IMG/VR virus record: IMGVR_UViG_3300042875_000670
Location: 1 to 60,104 of that record
Direction: 5' to 3' (one strand)
Length of the DNA: 60,104 bases
Source of the DNA: a virus
Of this stretch, positions 8,203 to 15,940 are shown piece after piece. Made by a program: the position numbers and the translations under genes. The notes under the pieces were generated by a model. That model was not told the DNA's origin. It saw only the letters and a list, made by a program, of their open reading frames with translations, and made no database searches. The stretch's first letter is position 1; every line of letters begins with the position of its first letter.

Positions 8203-9317
8203 TAGCTGAAGGTTGGGAAATATTCACTCCTGAGATTGATATATCGCGCATTAATCTCTGGAATGCAGGTAAGTTTATATCTACAGTTAGTAATGAATTG
8301 TTCAATGTAACTAGACATCCTATAGCTAATATTATTGCTCTATTTAGCGAAACTGTATCTGATAGTTGGGATACGTTCATCGTTGAAACTAGTAAGTGTA
8401 ATATCGAAGATGAAGGTGGGTTCTACTACATTAGTGTAGATGATACAACTCGTAATACTGGGAAGGTTAATAATAGCAATAATAAACCTCACATATTAGA
8501 CCTACTTCAATTAAGTATTATCTATCGAATAGTTAATTTACTTGGTCTACCTAATAGTATTATTCAATACGTATGGGATGATAGTCGTAGAGTATTTCTA
8601 TCACATGATGTTAATGTAGATGTTGCTAAGTTAACTTTAGTTGGAACTATCGAAGTTAAATGGGATAACGCAACGTGTATTATCCATACTCAATATGGGG
8701 ACAATCCGCGTATTAGAGTTAGTTTTGCTGATGAAACTACATTACATAGTTACATTGATAAAGCTGCATCTAATTTAGCAGCTTATATAACAAGTGATAA
8801 TTATCAAATTGGTTATCCTAATGCTAACTATGAATTAAGTAGTTTCGTTAATAATGCTGAATTAACTAATGTTATTAATGATAAAGTTAAACAACTTGAG
8901 TTAGGTGAGATTAATAAACTCAATGTAATATTAACTGGAGAACCCGGTGTTGGTAAAACTAGTTGGAGTAACTCCTATTGTAAGGAAGTGTTATCTAAAC
9001 TAGGTTACATCATCATCAACATGGATAGTGCTAGTATGAGAAGTTTTACACCTCCAGCATACCTATCTAAAATAGCCATAGTTGTTAATGATGCAGATAA
9101 CATAGCTCCAAGTCGGACATCTAATAATGATGGCGCAACTGAGAAGATGTTATCTTGGTTAGATGGTAATGTCTATACAGCTATTACACCATTTGAACAA
9201 ACTCGTTTACCTCAAATCATTACAATCTTCACTTGCAATACAACTGAACGATGGGATATTGCAGCTATGAGAGAAGGTCGTATTGATTTTAATTATCCAT
9301 TCGTTAAAGAAGGTTAG
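8172..9317 (+). CDS. AAA+ ATPase, BCS1/RFC-like core
   Basis: 381 aa. About 240 N-terminal residues are not recognised. The C-terminal AAA core has Walker A GEPGVGKTS (about residues 256-264), Walker B IAIVVNDADN, sensor 1 ITIFTCNT, and an MREGRIDFNYPF stretch resembling the arginine-finger region of BCS1-like ATPases. Likely a hexameric remodelling ATPase; substrate unknown. The start has AAGGA just upstream. A third AAA+ gene within 9 kb is unusual for a phage. Confidence 0.8.
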   Translation: MSKQTEIAQLVAEGWEIFTPEIDISRINLWNAGKFISTVSNELFNVTRHPIANIIALFSETVSDSWDTFIVETSKCNIEDEGGFYYISVDDTTRNTGKVNNSNNKPHILDLLQLSIIYRIVNLLGLPNSIIQYVWDDSRRVFLSHDVNVDVAKLTLVGTIEVKWDNATCIIHTQYGDNPRIRVSFADETTLHSYIDKAASNLAAYITSDNYQIGYPNANYELSSFVNNAELTNVINDKVKQLELGEINKLNVILTGEPGVGKTSWSNSYCKEVLSKLGYIIINMDSASMRSFTPPAYLSKIAIVVNDADNIAPSRTSNNDGATEKMLSWLDGNVYTAITPFEQTRLPQIITIFTCNTTERWDIAAMREGRIDFNYPFVKEG

Positions 9318-9323
9318 AGTAGT

Positions 9324-9340
9324 GCGGGTTAATAGCCCGC
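9324..9340 (+). promoter_or_regulatory. hairpin 8 nt upstream of a start codon
   Basis: GCGGG (9324-9328) pairs with CCCGC (9336-9340) across TTAATAG. The ATG of the next gene comes 8 nt later (TTAATAAT between) with no Shine-Dalgarno. No T tract follows, so it is a poor terminator. Confidence 0.6.
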
Positions 9341-9348
9341 TTAATAAT

Positions 9349-9654
9349 ATGATTCAATATGTATTTGCAATAGACGATAAATCTGAAGTTAAATATTCTC
9401 CTGCTAAATACAGCAAATATCAAGCTTATAAAGATTGTAAAAAGCATTATCCTAATCAATTTGTTTCTTACGTGGGAAAGTATTGTGATGACTGGGAAAT
9501 TAAATATGGTTTGAAAAAACTTAAATTTCAATTGAATAAACTAAAGTCAATTAAACTTAAACTACTAAATAATGAACAATCTATAAAACAAATTGATTTA
9601 GATATTGCTGCAATTAAACATGAGATAAGACAACTGGAGTTTAGACTGACATGA
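9349..9654 (+). CDS. hypothetical coiled-coil protein, 101 aa
   Basis: Start chosen at ATG 9349. The open frame reaches back to 9283, but those codons overlap the AAA+ gene and the hairpin. The C-terminal half (from about residue 50) is a lysine/leucine-rich coiled coil with heptads (LKKLKFQLNKLKSIKLK). The N-terminal half is tyrosine and lysine rich. No family recognised. The stop overlaps the next ATG (ATGA). Confidence 0.65.
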   Translation: MIQYVFAIDDKSEVKYSPAKYSKYQAYKDCKKHYPNQFVSYVGKYCDDWEIKYGLKKLKFQLNKLKSIKLKLLNNEQSIKQIDLDIAAIKHEIRQLEFRLT

Positions 9655-10046
9655 TTACAATAGATAAGTTTAATGAATTAACATCTGAGTTAATTGGACA
9701 ACCTCTAACTCAAGTTAGTGATAGTTATGGTGATGTAGTTGTATTACATTTCGGTAACTTAACTAATTATACTCATCCTAAGTTAAGTGATTTAATGAGA
9801 GGTGAATATGAATTAGTTATTAAGATGAGTAATTTAGTAATTAATGGTGATTTAATTAATCACATATTAAAAGAAGTAGTTGTGAGTTTTACTTTAAATT
9901 TACATTTAACTTTCGATAATAATAAATCAATTGATGTGTTTTCTCTTGATACTGAAACTGAATTACCATATTGGGAATTATCGCTACCAGGAGATAACTA
10001 CATAGTTGCAGATAGTACAGGTTTACAGTTATTAAATAAGTATTAA
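9651..10046 (+). CDS. hypothetical protein, 131 aa
   Basis: Starts in the ATGA overlap with the coiled-coil gene. Predominantly beta-strand sequence with a repeated hydrophobic pattern (YELVIKMSNLVI, VVVSFTLNLHLTF) and an acidic C-terminal half. No catalytic motif seen and no family recognised. It is followed 12 nt later, after a weak AGAGGA, by the HTH gene. Confidence 0.65.
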   Translation: MITIDKFNELTSELIGQPLTQVSDSYGDVVVLHFGNLTNYTHPKLSDLMRGEYELVIKMSNLVINGDLINHILKEVVVSFTLNLHLTFDNNKSIDVFSLDTETELPYWELSLPGDNYIVADSTGLQLLNKY

Positions 10047-10058
10047 ATAGAGGAATAA

Positions 10059-10472
10059 ATGAACGATAAACTTGGAACAACAATAATAAATAGTAATGTA
10101 ACTATATCTCAGATAGCTAAATCAACTGGATATAGTGAATCAGACATATTACTTACTATTGAAGGTGTTAAACCAATTAATGAATATCTAGCTAAACATC
10201 TAGCTATACTATTAGGACATGATGAACATTACTGGTTAGAGATTCAACGTGAATACGATAACTCGCGGAAGTCAAGCTTATACAGATCACTACTTCACAT
10301 AGTTGAGATACTAATAGATATAGGCATACCAAGTTTATTTGTTAGTCTATCTTGGCAGTATGTCAACATACATAATAAGTTGTGTGTAGATCGCGCCATC
10401 CATATTATTCCCGCCATAATGATTCTATGTGTAGTTATTTACATTATTAAGCAGGTTAAATATGTTAAGTAA
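10059..10472 (+). CDS. HigA/XRE-like HTH protein with transmembrane C-terminus
   Basis: 137 aa. Residues about 10-65 match the XRE/HigA helix-turn-helix layout: NVTISQIAKSTGYSESD, then LAKHLAILLGHDEHYWLEIQREYD, the last stretch being typical of HigA antitoxins. After residue 75 two hydrophobic helices follow (LIDIGIPSLFVSLSW and IIPAIMILCVVIYII). A DNA-binding domain tied to the membrane would be unusual for an antitoxin or repressor. No HigB-like toxin gene was seen next to it. The start has AGAGGA upstream. Confidence 0.7.
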   Translation: MNDKLGTTIINSNVTISQIAKSTGYSESDILLTIEGVKPINEYLAKHLAILLGHDEHYWLEIQREYDNSRKSSLYRSLLHIVEILIDIGIPSLFVSLSWQYVNIHNKLCVDRAIHIIPAIMILCVVIYIIKQVKYVK

Positions 10473-10509
10473 TGATGTTAAGTGGAATAAGATATAAGAG
10501 ATAATACGA

Positions 10510-10806
10510 TTGTTATATGATGTTGAATATGAAAGTTATACAAACTATCAAGATTGTATGGATTCTCATAATGCAGCTAAATTAGCCCATCGTGACACTT
10601 GGATATTAGCTAATCAGATATATGATGTTGCAGTTGATGGATGTTACTGTCACATTAAAATAACACCTTATTATGATAAAGCTCATCATTGGCAATATAC
10701 TATTAATAGAGTGTTGTCATTAGGTGATTACGGTAATGAAAATTTAGAGATACTTTATAAATTCAGAGATAAGTATTGGGAAGAATATGATTACTTAAAC
10801 TCATGA
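10510..10806 (+). CDS. hypothetical protein, 98 aa
   Basis: The frame begins at TTG 10510. No ATG is available before residue 17, and the upstream signal is weak (AGAG), so the start is uncertain. Acidic and aromatic protein with a repeated YDVA..YDKAHHW..Y pattern; not recognised. The stop overlaps the next start (ATGA). Confidence 0.6.
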   Translation: MLYDVEYESYTNYQDCMDSHNAAKLAHRDTWILANQIYDVAVDGCYCHIKITPYYDKAHHWQYTINRVLSLGDYGNENLEILYKFRDKYWEEYDYLNS

Positions 10807-10994
10807 TATTTACATCAATCAGAACCATAACTATTTTTCTTACTGAGTCAGAAGCTCTCAGGTTATTAGATACTGGTTATGTTTATTTCTGGGGTACTTA
10901 TGCTGATGTAGTATCAATAACTAAGGATCTTACATTAGATATGTATTGGGTTAAGTTAGTGTTTTTAGATGACATTTATCCATTAGGAGAATAA
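10803..10994 (+). CDS. hypothetical protein, 63 aa
   Basis: Starts in an ATGA overlap. Short, mostly hydrophobic and aromatic sequence without a clear membrane helix (MIFTSIRTITIFLTESEALR...). It contains a TTTTCTTAC copy that encodes IFLT. Followed 2 nt later by the ATP-grasp gene, with AGGAG near its 3' end. Confidence 0.6.
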   Translation: MIFTSIRTITIFLTESEALRLLDTGYVYFWGTYADVVSITKDLTLDMYWVKLVFLDDIYPLGE

Positions 10995-10996
10995 TT

Positions 10997-11773
10997 ATGG
11001 TCACTTGGGTTATTGAACATGGTATATTTGATAACGAAGTTCAACTTATTGAAGAGGTAAGAAAACAAGGTCATAATGTGATTGAGATTGATTATAAGCA
11101 TGATTACTACGTTGACGATATAGCACGTAATCAACGATATACTAAACTACTAAGTCAACCAGTTATATTCAGAGGTTCACTTAATGTAAGTAGTGAAGTG
11201 GAGTACACACTATGGATTCCTGGCACATATTGTAACCGTGATAACTTTAATTGTTCAACATATTATGCTTACTGGGGTAAGTATATGTTGAATACCAATT
11301 ACACCATGATGTCAGGATCTGAGTTAATTAGACGATGGTATGCTGATAGATTATTTGTTCGACCTGATATTGGATTCAAGGAGTTTAATGGTGGAACTTA
11401 TACTAGAGATGAGTTCATTAAGTTGAATCTCCATCCTGAGTTACTAGTTATTAGTTCACCAGTTAAAAAAGTAGATTGGGAGTGGAGATTTGTAGTTACT
11501 GGTAATACTATCGTTGCAGGATCTCAATATCTGCCAATTGAAACAAATGTAACATCTAACGCAGCAATTGAATATCTTCAATCAATATTAAATGAATTAA
11601 CTTGGTGTCCAGATGATATCTATACAGTAGATGTATGTTTCGCCAATGGTAGTTATCATGTACTTGAGTTGAACAGCCTATCATGTAGCAATTTATACCA
11701 GTGTGATTTGGCGGCTGTAGTTGAAACTGTTTCTAAATTAGCAATTAATGAGTACGATTACTGGAATGAATAA
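10997..11773 (+). CDS. ATP-grasp enzyme, R2K-like clade
   Basis: 258 aa. Features of small phage ATP-grasp proteins of the R2K type (formerly DUF4343, from memory): RLFVRPDIGFKEFNGG (about residues 120-135, ATP-binding strand), ISSPVKKVDWEWRFVV with the conserved W-RFV segment, AGSQYL, and a C-terminal metal-binding acid/asparagine pair DVCFANG..HVLELNSLSCSNLY. ATP-grasp enzymes ligate a carboxylate to an amine or thiol through an acyl phosphate; this clade has been proposed to modify peptides or proteins. Its substrate is unknown here. The start has AGGAG upstream. Confidence 0.75.
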   Translation: MVTWVIEHGIFDNEVQLIEEVRKQGHNVIEIDYKHDYYVDDIARNQRYTKLLSQPVIFRGSLNVSSEVEYTLWIPGTYCNRDNFNCSTYYAYWGKYMLNTNYTMMSGSELIRRWYADRLFVRPDIGFKEFNGGTYTRDEFIKLNLHPELLVISSPVKKVDWEWRFVVTGNTIVAGSQYLPIETNVTSNAAIEYLQSILNELTWCPDDIYTVDVCFANGSYHVLELNSLSCSNLYQCDLAAVVETVSKLAINEYDYWNE

Positions 11774-12074
11774 ACTACTATATCAATTAGATACTGAATG
11801 GTATGATTTTTTAATGATGGGAATTGTTAATTATAACGGTGTTAAACATCTAGCATTATGTTTAGAACAAGAAGATGATTATCAATCCTATGTTTTCTTA
11901 CCTGTAGATGATAAGTTCTTTAATAGAGAAATTGATTTATTTACAGCATTTAAGTCATGTAATTCTATGTATTTAAGTAATTATATACCTAGTATTGATT
12001 TAGAGATAATTACAATTATAACTGGATTACCTGATAGAGATTTACCTAAACCTGGAGTGTATTATGGATTATAG
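11766..12074 (+). CDS. hypothetical protein, 102 aa
   Basis: Two starts are possible: ATG 11748 or ATG 11766 (ATGAATAA overlap with the ATP-grasp stop). The second gives the smaller overlap and is preferred, though neither has a good Shine-Dalgarno. Acidic soluble protein (LCLEQEDDYQSYVFLPVDDKFF); no family recognised. It overlaps the next gene by 11 nt. Confidence 0.6.
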   Translation: MNKLLYQLDTEWYDFLMMGIVNYNGVKHLALCLEQEDDYQSYVFLPVDDKFFNREIDLFTAFKSCNSMYLSNYIPSIDLEIITIITGLPDRDLPKPGVYYGL

Positions 12075-12570
12075 ACCTGTTATTGATCGTTGTGTTGATA
12101 CTGAGTTAGCTGCTATTATATTCAATGGACTATTACGAGGTGATGTGATAGATCCTGATAAACTTAATACATTCAAGATAGCTAACTACAATGAATATAA
12201 TGAGTTAGTTAACATAGCTAAGTATCTAACTAATGATATTTACTATGCTAATAATCTCGGTGACATTGAAGAAGTTCCAGCTTGGAAATTTCAAGGAAAG
12301 TTATATCATAATAAATCTGATGCTGTTAGTTGGCGAGATAGATGTAGAACGGTTAATGTATCAGATAAGTTCTGGATACCTAAAATTGGACAAATTATTT
12401 ATGTGATTAATGATCGATTACAAATGCGACGTGTAGTAAATGTTAAAGTGTGGTATTCAGGTAATAACCGTGAATGTCAAGTAATACATGAGGATTTAAA
12501 TGGTTATGATGCAGAGGAAGATCATATCTTTCGGTGTTTCAATAACCCAGAGGATTCTTATGATTGGTAA
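12064..12570 (+). CDS. hypothetical protein, 168 aa
   Basis: ATG 12064 with GGAG just upstream, inside the end of the previous gene. The N-terminal half is helical. The C-terminal half is beta rich (IPKIGQIIYVINDRLQMRRVVNVKVWYSGNNR), reminiscent of a small SH3-like barrel, but this is only an impression. Function unknown. Confidence 0.65.
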   Translation: MDYRPVIDRCVDTELAAIIFNGLLRGDVIDPDKLNTFKIANYNEYNELVNIAKYLTNDIYYANNLGDIEEVPAWKFQGKLYHNKSDAVSWRDRCRTVNVSDKFWIPKIGQIIYVINDRLQMRRVVNVKVWYSGNNRECQVIHEDLNGYDAEEDHIFRCFNNPEDSYDW

Positions 12571-12573
12571 CTT

Positions 12574-12666
12574 ATGACTAAGTTTGAAGGTGGAGATTTT
12601 CGTAACTATCTAGTTAGAAATATTCGTCAATTTGATGCTATTTCTATCGGTCAATATGATGACTAA
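12574..12666 (+). CDS. possible 30-aa peptide
   Basis: ATG 12574 to TAA 12664-12666, three bases after the preceding stop, overlapping the start of the next gene. The composition (MTKFEGGDFRNYLVRNIRQF...) is protein-like and the tight packing fits the neighbourhood, but there is no convincing ribosome-binding site. Confidence 0.35.
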   Translation: MTKFEGGDFRNYLVRNIRQFDAISIGQYDD

Positions 12667-12913
12667 AGAGCAGTATTTGAAGTATCTAGTTGAGTTAGAT
12701 GAAACATCATATAACTTCCTTACTAAATTGCTATTACGTTATCCATCTCGTTACACATTAGATAAGATATGTACCGAATGGATATTTTCGACGAGTAGGT
12801 ATAAGTATAGAGAAGATTTACGGGATTATCTTCATCTAACATACGCTGATTTATTAGATGATAATGTTACATCATCTAATGTTAGTTATCAAGACATATT
12901 AGATGCGTTATGA
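12656..12913 (+). CDS. small protein with C-terminal YxDILxxL tag (tag protein 1)
   Basis: 85 aa from ATG 12656 (or 12659). Helical body (MTKEQYLKYLVELDETSYNF) with no known domain. Its last residues are SNVSYQDILDAL, the terminal motif also found on five other small proteins at 15689, 15937, 45402, 55612 and 55857. The DNA under the motif differs from the TTGACAT seen in four of the others, so conservation is at the peptide level. The stop codon overlaps the convergent minus-strand gene by 25 nt. Confidence 0.65.
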   Translation: MMTKEQYLKYLVELDETSYNFLTKLLLRYPSRYTLDKICTEWIFSTSRYKYREDLRDYLHLTYADLLDDNVTSSNVSYQDILDAL

Positions 12914-13242
12914 TCCCGTAGTTGAGTAATAATAACTTGAGCCTGATATAGTTTAAGTTGACATTCATCTTCAACTTTCTCTAACTCAGTTAACTTATTA
13001 CGTATCTCAATCAATTCAGTACGTAATTCATCCTTATCTTTACGTATCTGAGTTATTTCATCATTTATTAATACTTGAATACGATTACGCTCTTGAGTTA
13101 TATAGTCGTATTCACGTTGAGATAGTTTATCACCATTATTGTTACGGGTAAGAAAATAAGTGCCGATTCCCGTAACAGCAGCAGATAGGATAGGCGCAAG
13201 ATCACTTATAATTTTGGAGAAATCAATCGTGGCTAATAACAT
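12889..13242 (-). CDS. membrane-anchored coiled-coil protein, i-spanin-like
   Basis: 117 aa on the minus strand from ATG 13242; longer starts would run antisense through the neighbouring gene. One N-terminal transmembrane helix (about residues 10-30, LAPILSAAVTGIGTYFL) is followed by roughly 75 residues of highly charged coiled coil (QIRKDKDELRTELIEIRNKL). N-terminal anchor plus periplasmic coiled coil is the architecture of Rz-type inner-membrane spanins, which fuse membranes at lysis. No outer-membrane partner was found nearby, so the role is inferred only. It overlaps both neighbours: 25 nt convergent and 14 nt divergent. Confidence 0.65.
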   Translation of the reverse strand: MLLATIDFSKIISDLAPILSAAVTGIGTYFLTRNNNGDKLSQREYDYITQERNRIQVLINDEITQIRKDKDELRTELIEIRNKLTELEKVEDECQLKLYQAQVIITQLRDHNASNMS

Positions 13243-13624
13243 AGAAAATTCATTGGTTGAGTTGGGATTGGATGATGAAACTAGAAAAAAGATAGCAGCC
13301 TTAATAGCAGGTGTTCCTAAACGTCGTAAAACAGGTATCCTCAAGTATGCTGAGTCATGTGGTACTGACATTAAGAGTAAGTTTGAATTAATACTAGCAG
13401 CAATACTCACATTATATCCTGAAGTTATGAATGCTTCAACACGTATAGTTGATGAGTTTAAGGAACTTAATTATACTAATGTTGAGTTATTGAAGTTAAT
13501 TAGTAGTTTAGTTGATTGGAAAACTAAAGGTGAATCACTTGCATTAGTTGTAAATCAATTAACTGATGTTCCAGTTGCAGAAGATGTAGTAGAAGATGTA
13601 GATGATTTATTAGACATAGAGTAA
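13229..13624 (+). CDS. hypothetical protein, 131 aa
   Basis: GTG 13229 is the likely start, because GGAGA (13216-13220) lies 8 nt before it; the open frame from 13160 runs antisense to the spanin-like gene. All-helical protein with a central KIAALIAGVPKRRKTGILKYAESCG segment and a strongly acidic C-terminus (EDVVEDVDDLLDIE). Not recognised. A hairpin follows directly. Confidence 0.65.
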   Translation: MANNIENSLVELGLDDETRKKIAALIAGVPKRRKTGILKYAESCGTDIKSKFELILAAILTLYPEVMNASTRIVDEFKELNYTNVELLKLISSLVDWKTKGESLALVVNQLTDVPVAEDVVEDVDDLLDIE

Positions 13625-13631
13625 CCTTAGT

Positions 13632-13656
13632 TGGGGTAATTAATTTACCCCATTTT
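13632..13656 (+). promoter_or_regulatory. hairpin with short T tract, 8 nt before a start codon
   Basis: TGGGGTAA (13632-13639) pairs with TTACCCCA (13645-13652), loop TTAAT, followed by TTTT. It could terminate the upstream transcript. The ATG at 13661 lies 8 nt after the stem with no Shine-Dalgarno, like five other modules in the window. Confidence 0.7.
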
Positions 13657-13660
13657 AATT

Positions 13661-15121
13661 ATGATGACTTTAGATACTATCACAAGTGACTTTATTCTAT
13701 CTCAATTACCAGAACTACCAAATGAAGGTGTTGTAGCTGGTGGAGCAATTGCATCTATTGTATATAGTGCAGTAACTGGACTTAAATCAGAGTATGGTGA
13801 TATAGATGTATTTAGATTAGTTATACAAGAAAATTGTGACTATTATCGAACAACTCATAAAATTAAAAACTTATATTACCAAGATAAGCATTTTGCAATC
13901 TTTAATGTTAGTAGAGTTGATAATATTAACTATGTTGATATTTATTCAATTAATAGTAAACTAACTAATCTCATTGACACATTCGATATTAATTGTTGCA
14001 TGATTGGTATTGATCTAGCTACTAAACAATTAATATATAGACCAGAATTTGCGGCATTTCTAGTAACACGACAAATAGAAGTAGTTAACTTCAATACCTC
14101 TAAATTTACTTTATTTAGATTACTGAAGAAGAAACGTCAATATCCCGATGCTTATTTAGATGTAGATAAGATAGTTGGTTATATCGCACATATTAATCCA
14201 CGGTATGCTCCAACAGCTATTAAAGTACCATCATTTATTAATGAAGATGAGTTGAATTTGATATCTAATTACTTTAAATTAGTTGATACTAAACCAATTG
14301 AAGTTATTTCTAATTATGTAATACCTGAGTTAAAGTCATTAGCATTTAATGATAAACACTGGAACATAGTATTTCAACGACTATATGGTAATGGAGTTAA
14401 GAAGCATCAGAAGGAACAATGGTTAGAGTTACTTAAATACTACACGTTATGTAATGCTTGCATAACTAATGATACCTATTTTCTTACTCTTCCAAAAGGT
14501 TGGAAAACTCAATTGGCGCGATTAGGTAAGTTTACTAATGAACATTATGAAATTACTAATTGGTTTAAGTATCTTAATCTAGATAAACAATTAGAGTTAT
14601 TTAAGTTCATTGAGAATCTAGTTACTGTTGAAGGTAAATGGGTTATCGGTATATTGGAGAATGACTTTTATTCGGATTCTTTATGTATTGATTTAATTAA
14701 GTTAAAGATAACTGAAAAAATTAACTCTGCTAAAACTAGATTAAATAAGGTACTTGTAACTCCATTACCAATTAATAGACATTACCTAGAATGTGAAGTA
14801 ATTGAGTTAGTTACGTCACTTCAGTTACTAGATGAAGGTAGATACAATAATCACTGTGTAGGTGGTTATTCTAATTCACTTAATGAGAATCGCCGCATCT
14901 TCAGTATTAGGATTGATAAGTATAGATTTACTTGTGAATTTACTCAAGGTAAATATTCTAGAACTGATAATATAACTGATTGGAGATTAGTTCAATGTAA
15001 ATCATTCAACAACACGACACCTGACAAATATCCAACTATTAAAACACGAATTGAGGCTGTCATATCATGGTTACTACTACAACTGGAACAGACCAACGCA
15101 TCAAAATCCCTCGCTTTCTAG
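13661..15121 (+). CDS. nucleotidyltransferase fused to a PcfJ-like domain
   Basis: 486 aa. The N-terminus shows the pol-beta nucleotidyltransferase signature: GVVAGGAIAS (residues about 23-32, GG of the helical turn), then YGDIDVF with DxD metal ligands at about 47-49, and FDINCCMIGID as the later strand. The C-terminal about 110 residues (YNNHCVGGYSNSLNENRRIFSIR...TCEF...WRLVQCKSFNN) resemble the PcfJ-like domain common in phages and plasmids, whose function is unknown. The enzyme may add nucleotides to RNA or to a small molecule. It starts at ATGATG after a hairpin. Confidence 0.7.
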   Translation: MMTLDTITSDFILSQLPELPNEGVVAGGAIASIVYSAVTGLKSEYGDIDVFRLVIQENCDYYRTTHKIKNLYYQDKHFAIFNVSRVDNINYVDIYSINSKLTNLIDTFDINCCMIGIDLATKQLIYRPEFAAFLVTRQIEVVNFNTSKFTLFRLLKKKRQYPDAYLDVDKIVGYIAHINPRYAPTAIKVPSFINEDELNLISNYFKLVDTKPIEVISNYVIPELKSLAFNDKHWNIVFQRLYGNGVKKHQKEQWLELLKYYTLCNACITNDTYFLTLPKGWKTQLARLGKFTNEHYEITNWFKYLNLDKQLELFKFIENLVTVEGKWVIGILENDFYSDSLCIDLIKLKITEKINSAKTRLNKVLVTPLPINRHYLECEVIELVTSLQLLDEGRYNNHCVGGYSNSLNENRRIFSIRIDKYRFTCEFTQGKYSRTDNITDWRLVQCKSFNNTTPDKYPTIKTRIEAVISWLLLQLEQTNASKSLAF

Positions 15122-15417
15122 ACATTAAAACTATCAATTGGACAGAGTTTCCTAAATTTCTAACATTAAGTAGACTCCGAACTGCCATACTTAAATGTGA
15201 GTATTTAATTCGAGATATTGAATTACAAATAGCTCAACGTAATGCAGATCATCGTCTTCATCAACTCCGATTAGAATCTAGTGATCCTGCTCTAGATTAC
15301 ATTGAAATTGATTATCAACAATGGATAATTAATCGTAATGCAGTATTACGTGGTCAAATAGCTGCATTATTCGTATATCAAGTAGCATTAAACAATTACG
15401 AGGAGACTTTATCATGA
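15067..15417 (+). CDS. hypothetical protein, 116 aa
   Basis: ATG 15067 has GAGG about 12 nt upstream and overlaps the PcfJ-fusion gene by 55 nt. Helical protein with a charged heptad region (IRDIELQIAQRNADHRLHQL), probably a coiled coil. Function unknown. Its stop overlaps the clpS start by 4 nt, so the two are likely coupled. Confidence 0.65.
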   Translation: MVTTTTGTDQRIKIPRFLDIKTINWTEFPKFLTLSRLRTAILKCEYLIRDIELQIAQRNADHRLHQLRLESSDPALDYIEIDYQQWIINRNAVLRGQIAALFVYQVALNNYEETLS

Positions 15418-15686
15418 ATGCAGTATTAGATAGAGAGCCATTTACATTTGTTAACAATGCTCCAATGGTTAAGTTGATTCTACATGATGACAGCATATTT
15501 CCTGCTGAAGTTGTAGTAGAGATATTAAGTAGTGTTATGGGATTCAGTAATGATAAGAGTTATCAAATTATGATGGATGCTCATCTTAATGGTAAAGCTC
15601 TAATAGGAGAATATACCGAACCGTTTGCTGAATTAAGTAGAGATCAATTGGTAGCTGAAGGTTTAACTGTAACTGTTGAGAGATAA
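15414..15686 (+). CDS. clpS: ClpS-like N-degron adaptor
   Basis: 90 aa. It aligns along its length with ClpS: VKLILHDDSIFPAEVVVEIL (substrate-pocket strand and helix), YQIMMDAHLNGKALIGEYTEPFAE (the helix carrying the pocket histidine and the GKA turn), and a final TVTVE strand. ClpS delivers proteins with destabilising N-terminal residues to ClpA/C-ClpP. By alignment with E. coli, Asn34 is Asp, Asp36 is Ser and gatekeeper Met40 is Ala, while the Met/His pair of the second helix is kept. The specificity is therefore probably altered. It sits directly before two tag proteins. Confidence 0.85.
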   Translation: MNAVLDREPFTFVNNAPMVKLILHDDSIFPAEVVVEILSSVMGFSNDKSYQIMMDAHLNGKALIGEYTEPFAELSRDQLVAEGLTVTVER

Positions 15687-15688
15687 GT

Positions 15689-15940
15689 ATGTTTACTAAG
15701 AAAGATGTTAGAGACTGGATGATTAATAACAATGTATATAATGTTGATTGTGTTCAAAAAGTAGACAAACGACTAAGAGATAAAGGTGATACAACACTTA
15801 GAAGTATATCATGTAACTTTGATGATAATTGGGAATCTAAGTTTGATGCTTACTTTAGAGAGATCAGAAATAGTATTTATAACAATTTACCAGACGGTGA
15901 ACCTACTATTAACTATCTTGACATACTGGATAAATTATGA
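15689..15940 (+). CDS. small protein with C-terminal YLDILDKL tag (tag protein 2)
   Basis: 83 aa, 2 nt after clpS. N-terminal helix MFTKKDVRDWMINNNVYN, variable middle, and a C-terminus INYLDILDKL shared with five other small proteins. It is a tandem paralogue of the next gene (KKDxRDWMI at the N-terminus in both). The last codons TTA-TGA supply the ATG of the next gene. No known domain. The position beside clpS invites a proteolysis link, which is conjecture. Confidence 0.7.
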   Translation: MFTKKDVRDWMINNNVYNVDCVQKVDKRLRDKGDTTLRSISCNFDDNWESKFDAYFREIRNSIYNNLPDGEPTINYLDILDKL

